Below are positions 1 through 5,144 of a stretch of 6,562 nucleotides of DNA, piece by piece (within the stretch, counting starts at the first letter, position 1; each line of letters opens with the position of its first letter). Origin of the DNA: Candidatus Kapaibacterium sp. (GTDB lineage: Bacteria; Bacteroidota; Ignavibacteria; Kapaibacteriales; UBA961); NCBI GenBank assembly GCA_023259575.1, contig JALRHN010000116.1, positions 1 to 6,562 of the forward strand. The letters run 5' to 3'. Below the pieces are notes generated by a model that was not told the origin of the DNA, did not search any database, and saw only the letters and a program-made list of their open reading frames with translations. A program made the translations under genes and the position numbers.

Positions 1-335
1 GTAGGAGGAGAAGAAATAAATAGTATTTCTTCATTTGGTTTAATCATTCCATAACGTTCTCTGGCAAGGCGTTCAATTTCCATTGTGTCTTTTCTAAGTC
101 TTTTAATTGCATAATGTAAAGAATCAGAAAGGATATGTTGATTATTCACTTGCTTTACTAAATCTAATTTTTCTTGTTCTAAACTCCATCTCTGTATTAG
201 ACCATATTTTCCCCAGAGAATAAATGACAAAGAAATCACAAATATTCCGGTAGCAATATATATTGTCTTTTGTTGCAATCCTTTCTTTTGAATTTCTGTT
301 TGCGATGGTTTAGATTGCTTTTTAGGACTTACCAT
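1..335 (-). CDS. FtsB/DivIC-family septum formation initiator, 3' end cut by window edge
   Basis: This is a small single-pass membrane protein of the divisome. In the family, FtsB/DivIC pairs with FtsL and FtsQ/DivIB and links early division proteins to septal peptidoglycan synthesis. Reading leftward from the ATG at 335, 111 codons are visible before the edge. Residues 1-24 are a basic, polar cytoplasmic tail rich in Lys and Gln. Residues 25-41 are hydrophobic and end in Trp, giving one membrane segment (N-in, C-out). Residues about 47-83 form a heptad-like coiled coil. Residues 87-107 (starting IERLARERYGMIKPNEEI) match the signature of the family, in which a conserved ARE-(K/R)-YG-M stretch follows the coiled coil. 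The usual length is about 100-120 residues, so only a few should be missing. It starts 16 bases after the stop of the acyltransferase-like gene, so the two are probably cotranscribed. No Shine-Dalgarno is seen. The family call is firm, but FtsB and DivIC cannot be told apart here. Confidence 0.88.
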   Translation of the reverse strand, partial: MVSPKKQSKPSQTEIQKKGLQQKTIYIATGIFVISLSFILWGKYGLIQRWSLEQEKLDLVKQVNNQHILSDSLHYAIKRLRKDTMEIERLARERYGMIKPNEEILFISSPP

Positions 336-351
336 TGTATATTATGATAGA

Positions 352-1482
352 TTAAAGAGTTTTTTGATACATTCTATATGTTTTATAAATATTGCCATGC
401 ATAGTAGTTGTTAATGCCTTTTTCATCGGTTCATTATCTTCTAAAATCCAAGATGCTTCTCCATACTGTATTCCTCTTGGTAAACCTCTAGCACCAATCT
501 CTTGATACAATACAGCGTCTACTCCATGCTTTTGAAATTCAGGTAAAATACCAAGAACAATTATTCTCAACAGATTTATTTTCTTTTTCTTTGTGAGTAA
601 ATGCCAAGCTGCTCCAAGTATCCCGCCTGACTTATTATGAATAAGTGATTGATTTATATCTGGAATAGCTAATGCAAATCCGGCAACTTTTCCTTTTACT
701 TCCGCTATTAATGTATATACTGGGTCTGCAATTTGTTTTAAATCTGCAGCAAGAAAATCAAATTCTTCATCAGTCATTTTTACAAAACCCCAATTGGGTT
801 GCCAAGCAGCATTATATATTTCTTTAAGAGTTTTTACATCTCTTTTAAAGTTTTCTTTATTCTTAAAATCTACTTCTCTAATAGTCACTTGTGATCTTTG
901 CCTTATAATATCAACAGTTCTGCGCATTTTATCAGAAACGAAGGTATTCTGATCTAATATATAAGCATGTAGATCTTTAACTTTACCGAATCCATAATTT
1001 TCTACTAATTTTTCATAATACTTTGGATTATATGTCATGAGAATTACTGGTGGAGAATCAAATCCATCTATAAGCAATCCACATTCATCATTCATACTTG
1101 GATTTACTGGTCCTCTGATGTCAGACTTTCCTTTACTTTTAAGCCATTCTTCTGCTGCATGAAATAGTGCATTGGCAGTTTCTTGATTATCTTCACATTC
1201 AAAAAAACCAAAGAATCCAATATTATCATGATGAATAATATTATGATTATCATTAACTATTGCTGCTATTCTTCCTACGATTTGTCCTTGTTTCTCAGCA
1301 AGAAATAATTGAATAGCAGAATGTTTGTAAAATGGATTTTTTTTCTCATCTAATAATTTTTCCCTATCCATTATAATAGGAGGAACAAAAGACTTATCAC
1401 CTTTATAAAAATTCCATTGTGATTTAATAAAGCGTAATTTATCTGCTTTATTAGTAACAGATATAATGTTGGGTGTACTCAT
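352..1482 (-). CDS. GNAT-like acyltransferase family protein (conserved Bacteroidota type, substrate unknown)
   Basis: The 376-residue protein belongs to a family usually annotated as GNAT N-acetyltransferase or acyl-CoA N-acyltransferase. I recognise the family by its pattern; no substrate is known to me. Family-like stretches, counted from the ATG at 1482, are: a lead-in with YKGD and FVPPI (26-36), NPFYKHSA (49-56), a strand with LAEKQGQIVGRIAAI (61-75) that looks like GNAT core strands, GFFGFFE (89-95), RGPVNPSMNDECG then DGFDSPP (123-145), YNPKYYE (151-157), YNAAWQPNWGF (223-233), and ASWILEDNEPM (343-353). The segment LGILPEFQKHGVDAVL (310-325) sits where GNAT motif A (Q/RxxGxG/A) is expected, but its last position is Asp, so acetyl-CoA binding is not assured. 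The frame stays open to a TTG at 1518, but the ATG at 1482 starts the protein at the family's normal N-terminus and is preferred. It leads the unit with the FtsB-like gene and is divergent from the HisA-like gene. The protein is probably cytoplasmic, as no signal peptide or membrane segment is seen. Confidence 0.8.
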   Translation of the reverse strand: MSTPNIISVTNKADKLRFIKSQWNFYKGDKSFVPPIIMDREKLLDEKKNPFYKHSAIQLFLAEKQGQIVGRIAAIVNDNHNIIHHDNIGFFGFFECEDNQETANALFHAAEEWLKSKGKSDIRGPVNPSMNDECGLLIDGFDSPPVILMTYNPKYYEKLVENYGFGKVKDLHAYILDQNTFVSDKMRRTVDIIRQRSQVTIREVDFKNKENFKRDVKTLKEIYNAAWQPNWGFVKMTDEEFDFLAADLKQIADPVYTLIAEVKGKVAGFALAIPDINQSLIHNKSGGILGAAWHLLTKKKKINLLRIIVLGILPEFQKHGVDAVLYQEIGARGLPRGIQYGEASWILEDNEPMKKALTTTMHGNIYKTYRMYQKTL

Positions 1483-1575
1483 AAAATTATCTTTATTATG
1501 ATAAAAAACTGAGTGCAAAATACATGAATTACTAATATAAAATAACCATGTAATGTATGAATTGGTGAAACTTGG

Positions 1576-1583
1576 TAATTTTG
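1576..1583 (+). promoter_or_regulatory. Possible -7 element of the HisA-like gene
   Basis: TAATTTTG matches the Bacteroidetes -7 consensus TAnnTTTG. It lies 47 bases before the ATG at 1631, which would give a leader of roughly 40 bases. No good TTTG -33 element is found about 20 bases upstream, so this is half a promoter at best. If real, it lies inside the longer reading frame that begins at 1553 and would favour the ATG at 1631 as the true start. Confidence 0.25.
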
Positions 1584-1630
1584 CAATAAATCATTGTGTA
1601 CCCATAATTGAATTACTTATACCAATTATT

Positions 1631-2401
1631 ATGATTCTCATTATTCCCTCTATAGATTTAGAGCATGGCCATTGCCAACGATGTATTCAAGGATTGCCAG
1701 GTACAGAATCTCTTTATTCACAGATATCCGATCATCCATATGAATTAGCGCGTTTATGGCGCAGGGAAAATGCTAAATCATTGCATATTACAGATCATGA
1801 TGCTATGGATGAACATAATCCAACTTCTAATACTGATACAATCTTAGAAATGGTTAAATCTGTAGATATTCCTATTCAATTATTGTCTTCTTTCCCTACA
1901 ATTGAACAATGTGAATTTTGGTTAGAACATGGTGTTTATCGCATTATTTTAAATGAGGTATTATTATCTGATTTTGAAAGTGTAAAAAGTCTTGTTAAGA
2001 AATACACACCTAGCAGAGTTGTTATTGGTATTAGGTCTAATCAAGGAAAAGCGCTTTTTCCAGATATTGAAGTAGATATTACCGACAATGAACTAGCAGA
2101 ATTAGCAAAATCTGCTGGAATTACAAGAATGGTATATTCTGATATTGCATGGGAAGGATCTCTTCAGGGACCTGACTTTACTGTTTTAAAAAATATTGGA
2201 ACACGTACAAATATGAGAATAACAGTTGGTGGAGGTGTTGGTGGGCCAAAACAACTGTGGGATTTACAACAATTAACATCGATTGGACTAGACTCTGTAA
2301 TAGTTGGAAGAGCTTTATATGAAAATCGTTTTCCGTGTCAAAGGATGTGGAGGACTATAGAAGCAAAATTAGAGCCATCAATTGTTGAAAATGAAATTTA
2401 G
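1631..2401 (+). CDS. Divergent HisA-like TIM-barrel protein
   Basis: This is a homologue of HisA, the ProFAR isomerase of histidine synthesis. The 256 residues counted from the ATG at 1631 fit the usual HisA length (about 240-250). Family marks retained are: MILIIPSIDL (1-10) with the strand-1 catalytic Asp at residue 9, LHITDHDA (51-58), YSDIAWEGSLQGPD (169-182), the C-terminal phosphate motif VGGGVGG (199-205), and VGRALYENRF (225-234). Several marks are altered. The strand-3 phosphate motif, normally GGGIR, reads LLSSFP (84-89). The following GTA-type motif reads ILNEVLL (106-112). The strand-5 Asp that acts in catalysis (Asp127 in Thermotoga HisA) aligns with Arg135 in IGIRSNQGKA. Standard isomerase activity is therefore doubtful, although one phosphate site and one catalytic Asp remain. 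The frame is open back to an ATG at 1553, which would add 26 residues with no HisA counterpart. No other his gene is nearby. It probably leads a transcript with the next two genes. Confidence 0.78.
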   Translation: MILIIPSIDLEHGHCQRCIQGLPGTESLYSQISDHPYELARLWRRENAKSLHITDHDAMDEHNPTSNTDTILEMVKSVDIPIQLLSSFPTIEQCEFWLEHGVYRIILNEVLLSDFESVKSLVKKYTPSRVVIGIRSNQGKALFPDIEVDITDNELAELAKSAGITRMVYSDIAWEGSLQGPDFTVLKNIGTRTNMRITVGGGVGGPKQLWDLQQLTSIGLDSVIVGRALYENRFPCQRMWRTIEAKLEPSIVENEI

Positions 2402-2438
2402 GATGATAATGATTTTTACACATATATCGATTTTACCT

Positions 2439-3467
2439 ATGCTAAGACTGACATATATTCTTTTACTTATCATAATAGTACCTGCATTTTCACAGAAAGA
2501 TACTTTAAAAATTAATACTGATTCTGTAGCTCCTGGATCTCAAAAAAAGGATACCTCGCTTGCACGTATTATGATTGCAGAAATAATACATGGAAAAGAT
2601 ATTCCGAATTCGATTATCCGAAAAACTGATGCTGCAATGGCAATAGCATTAGGAGCAGCAGATAAATTTATATATGTATCGCTAAAAGAACGTGATTCTA
2701 TTGCTAAGAAAATGAAAGATGCGAATATTGAACCTACTGCTTTTTCTGTAGGACAACAATTAAAAGCAGAAGCTTTGTTTTTTTTAAGAGTGAATAAGAT
2801 AGGTAATCTTTTAAGAGTAGAAATTTCAGCTAAAGCTGGCAAAGATTATAATCAATCTGTGAAGGGCATTGGTTTAGCTATGTTACGATATAGAGATTCT
2901 CTTGGTACAATAGTCTATGACCCTACCTTAGTGGAAGCATTACAAAGGGCTATGTGTCAAGTAACAGGTGACTCTTCATTATATCAAAAAGCAGATTCTC
3001 CAGAATATCAAGTTGCCCCAGCAGAACCTTTATGTTTTGTTAGCTTTCAATTAGAAGATACTCAGATTAAATCTCTTTGGCCTATCTTTCAAGGTAAAGA
3101 AGTCAATTCTTTTTATGCTCTTGAAGTTCTTTTTGAAGCAGCTACTTTACAACAAAAAAAGTATTTACCAATAGACCAAGTTACTAGAGATTCTGTGTAT
3201 GCTTTAAAGGGTTTAAGGGGGACAGAAAATTTTAATCTTCCAAATAAAGAAGAATTATCTTTATTATACAGCGTTGGTTTTGCCTATTGTATAAATGGGA
3301 AATGTAAGAAAACATTAGAAGGTGCAGATATCAGCTTAACTTTACAGCAAATTAAGCCTGATGGTACTCTGATAAAAGTAAAAAAATTAACGGCAGGATT
3401 AAGTGAAGACACCTTAGAGGCATTTAAAAAAACTACTACTGCATTAGTAAAAAAATTATTACAATGA
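2439..3467 (+). CDS. Secreted protein of unknown function, apparently duplicated, possibly CsgG/LpoB-like fold
   Basis: I do not recognise a named family. From the ATG at 2439 the protein has 342 residues and begins with a classic signal peptide: Arg3, a hydrophobic core at about 6-15 and a likely signal peptidase I site after AFS (16-18). There is no Cys at the cleavage site, so it is not an obvious lipoprotein and is probably periplasmic or exported. The mature part seems to hold two related units. Unit 1 (about 41-180) has a strand KFIYVS (76-81), then ERDS (84-87), then AEALFFLRV (110-118) and GNLLRVEISA (122-131). Unit 2 (about 197-342) has KYLPIDQ (241-247), then TRDS (249-252), then ELSLLYSVGFAY (272-283) and ADISLTL (296-302). 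Each ends in an amphipathic helix. The order of strand, (E/T)RDS helix, linker and strand pair recalls CsgG/LpoB/TolB-N-type domains; that is inference. Alternative ATGs are at 2391 (overlapping the upstream stop), 2403 and 2409. These would give an unusually long, hydrophobic n-region, so 2439 is preferred. Confidence 0.65.
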   Translation: MLRLTYILLLIIIVPAFSQKDTLKINTDSVAPGSQKKDTSLARIMIAEIIHGKDIPNSIIRKTDAAMAIALGAADKFIYVSLKERDSIAKKMKDANIEPTAFSVGQQLKAEALFFLRVNKIGNLLRVEISAKAGKDYNQSVKGIGLAMLRYRDSLGTIVYDPTLVEALQRAMCQVTGDSSLYQKADSPEYQVAPAEPLCFVSFQLEDTQIKSLWPIFQGKEVNSFYALEVLFEAATLQQKKYLPIDQVTRDSVYALKGLRGTENFNLPNKEELSLLYSVGFAYCINGKCKKTLEGADISLTLQQIKPDGTLIKVKKLTAGLSEDTLEAFKKTTTALVKKLLQ

Positions 3468-3490
3468 CAAATTTACATTCCATATAACTT

Positions 3491-4894
3491 ATGATTGATT
3501 CTCGAAGGATTTATTCAATTTCTACGAATGGAGATATTGAACAAGCTTATGATTATAGTGCCATAAATAATCAAGGCTCTTGTATAGTATATTGGATGAG
3601 TAGGGATCAAAGAATTCAAGATAATTGGGGACTTCTTTCTGCTCAATATTCTGCTTTACAGCATAAATTACCCCTGATAATTATTTGTACTCTTACACCT
3701 AATTGTTTTGACATAAGTTTAAGACAATATTCATTTATGGTAGATGGATTGAAGGAAATCCAACTTAAAGCTCATTCTTTACATATTCCATTTTTTTTAG
3801 TTCTAAGTAATGAGCCTTCAATAGCTATTTCCAATTTTGCCATGCAATACAATGCAGCTGCAATATTTACTGATTTTGATCCATTATCAGCTTCGATATT
3901 CAATAGGTTGAAAGTTGCATCCATTGTTACATGTCCTGTATATGAAGTAGATAGTCATAATATAGTTCCAGCCAGATTTATTTCTCAAAAAGTTGAATTT
4001 GGAGCTTATACATTAAGGCCAAAGATCAATAGAGTTTTGTCAGAATTCATGGTTGATATTCCATCTCCTATTGATCATCCTTTTCCTTTTTTACAGGATT
4101 CACCTCTTATAGATTTTGATGCCATTCTATCTCAACTAAATGTACAAAATGAGATTCAACCGGTTCAAGGGATTTCTGGAGGAGCATATCATGCACAAGA
4201 GGCTTTTTCATTATTTGTTAAGAATACACTTTCTACATATCACTTACGGAATGATCCGAATGCAAAAGCAGTTTCTGGATTATCTCCTTGGCTACATTTT
4301 GGTCATATTTCTTCTCAAAGAATAGCATATACGATTAAAGACATTCAAAGTGAACAATCTTTATCCTTCTTGGAAGAACTAATTGTTAGAAAAGAACTTG
4401 CAGATAATTATTGTCTATATGCAGATAGTTATACTGATTCCAAAGGCTTTCCAAATTGGGCACAAATAACCCATTCAATTCATAGACACGATACACGAGA
4501 TTATGTATATACTTTAGAACAATTTAAAAATGCTGAAACGCATGATGAATTATGGAATGCTGCGCAATGTGAATTAGTATACACAGGAAGAATGCATGGT
4601 TATATGCGAATGTATTGGGCAAAAAAAATTCTTGAGTGGACTCATTCACCTGAAGAAGCTCAAACTATTGCAATTTATTTAAATGATGCATATCAACTTG
4701 ATGGTAGAGATCCAAATGGCTATACAGGTATAGCATGGAGTATTGGTGGAGTGCATGACAGAGCTTGGTTTGAAAGACCAATCTTTGGAAAAATCAGATA
4801 TATGAACGCAAATGGGTGCAAATCAAAATTTGATACTAAACAATATATAAAGCATCATCTTTATAGACAACAACATTCAGGTACATTATTTTGA
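3491..4894 (+). CDS. phr: Class II cyclobutane pyrimidine dimer (CPD) photolyase
   Basis: This cytoplasmic flavoenzyme repairs UV-made CPD lesions by light-driven electron transfer from reduced FAD. The 467-residue length is normal for class II enzymes. The N-terminal alpha/beta antenna domain shows YWMSRDQRIQDNW (34-46), the class II form of the motif, and GAYTLRPKI (171-179). The helical FAD domain shows GLSPWLHFGHIS (263-274), ELIVRKELADNYCLY (296-310), THDELWNAAQ (350-359), GRMHGYMRMYWAKKILEW (366-383), LNDAYQLDGRDPNGY (397-411), WSIGGVHDR (416-424) and the final KFD (446-448). Trp355, Trp376 and Trp383 are spaced 21 and 7 apart, the same as the class II tryptophan triad of the Methanosarcina mazei enzyme (W360, W381, W388), and Tyr375 precedes the middle one as Tyr380 does there. 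The electron route therefore looks intact. The ATG at 3491 lies 23 bases after the previous stop, with no Shine-Dalgarno, so cotranscription is likely. No frameshift or missing key residue is seen. Confidence 0.96.
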   Translation: MIDSRRIYSISTNGDIEQAYDYSAINNQGSCIVYWMSRDQRIQDNWGLLSAQYSALQHKLPLIIICTLTPNCFDISLRQYSFMVDGLKEIQLKAHSLHIPFFLVLSNEPSIAISNFAMQYNAAAIFTDFDPLSASIFNRLKVASIVTCPVYEVDSHNIVPARFISQKVEFGAYTLRPKINRVLSEFMVDIPSPIDHPFPFLQDSPLIDFDAILSQLNVQNEIQPVQGISGGAYHAQEAFSLFVKNTLSTYHLRNDPNAKAVSGLSPWLHFGHISSQRIAYTIKDIQSEQSLSFLEELIVRKELADNYCLYADSYTDSKGFPNWAQITHSIHRHDTRDYVYTLEQFKNAETHDELWNAAQCELVYTGRMHGYMRMYWAKKILEWTHSPEEAQTIAIYLNDAYQLDGRDPNGYTGIAWSIGGVHDRAWFERPIFGKIRYMNANGCKSKFDTKQYIKHHLYRQQHSGTLF

Positions 4895-4903
4895 GTACTT
4901 TTT

Positions 4904-4935
4904 TTTGAATAAGTAATCTTGAAATACTATCTTTG
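4904..4935 (+). promoter_or_regulatory. Bacteroidetes-type promoter of tRNA-His
   Basis: TTTG at 4904-4907 (-33 element) and TATCTTTG at 4928-4935 (-7 element, consensus TAnnTTTG) are separated by 20 bases, which is the arrangement described for the primary sigma factor of Bacteroidetes. Transcription would start around 4940, about 30 bases before the mature tRNA. The promoter lies in the short gap after the photolyase stop, so the tRNA need not depend on read-through from upstream genes. Confidence 0.72.
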
Positions 4936-4970
4936 TAACTGTAAATGCAATTAGATTGCTTTACATTAAT

Positions 4971-5043
4971 GGCGAGTGTAGCTCAGTGGTAGAGCAGCGG
5001 TTTGTGGTTCCGCTGGCCGTGGGTTCAATTCCCATCACTCGCC
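4971..5043 (+). tRNA. tRNA-His (anticodon GTG)
   Basis: A complete cloverleaf can be drawn. The acceptor stem is 4972-4978 with 5036-5042 (seven pairs). The D arm is GCTC (4981-4984) with GAGC (4992-4995). The anticodon stem-loop is 4997-5013 with GTG at 5004-5006. The T arm is GTGGG, loop TTCAATT, CCCAT (5019-5035). The identity is confirmed by the extra G at 4971 (G-1), which faces C73 at 5043; this pair is the hallmark of tRNA-His and is read by histidyl-tRNA synthetase. The 3' CCA is not encoded, since the bases after C73 are CAA. One oddity is that the lowest loop-side pair of the anticodon stem (31-39) is T-T (5001 and 5009), leaving four good pairs. It has its own promoter and terminator. 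Confidence 0.97.
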
Positions 5044-5044
5044 C

Positions 5045-5078
5045 AAGGTGCTCATAGAAATATGATGCACCTTTTTTT
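5045..5078 (+). terminator. Rho-independent terminator after tRNA-His
   Basis: AAGGTGC (5045-5051) pairs with GCACCTT (5067-5073). The stem is extended by TCAT (5052-5055) with ATGA (5062-5065), leaving T5066 bulged and a small AGAAAT loop. A run of seven T (5072-5078) follows. It begins two bases after the mature tRNA end. On the opposite strand the hairpin has no following T run, so it serves the tRNA only and would not be a good terminator for the convergent surface-protein gene. Confidence 0.85.
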
Positions 5079-5144
5079 ATATATAAAATGATTTACTTAA
5101 GTATCAGCAACAATGTATTACTTATAATAAAACCTCATATTTGA

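Noticed and set aside
1631..2401. Assignment as true histidine-pathway HisA
   Set aside because: The strand-5 catalytic Asp and the N-terminal phosphate motifs are missing and no other his gene is near, so the hisA symbol was not given.
2540..2842. Open frame of 100 codons on the minus strand
   Set aside because: It lies wholly inside the secreted-protein gene on the opposite strand, has no recognisable motif and no promoter, and is best seen as a chance shadow.
4140..4325. Open frame of 61 codons on the plus strand
   Set aside because: It is another frame inside the photolyase gene, whose protein is clearly conserved across this stretch.
4971..5078. tRNA as an integration (att) site for a mobile element
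   Set aside because: No repeat of the tRNA 3' end, integrase or phage structural cluster is visible in the window. The fibre-like gene alone is not enough evidence.
5094..5103. TACTTAAGTA palindrome between the tRNA terminator and the surface-protein stop
   Set aside because: A 10-base palindrome is easily found by chance in AT-rich DNA. It has no T run after it on either strand and no second copy in the window.
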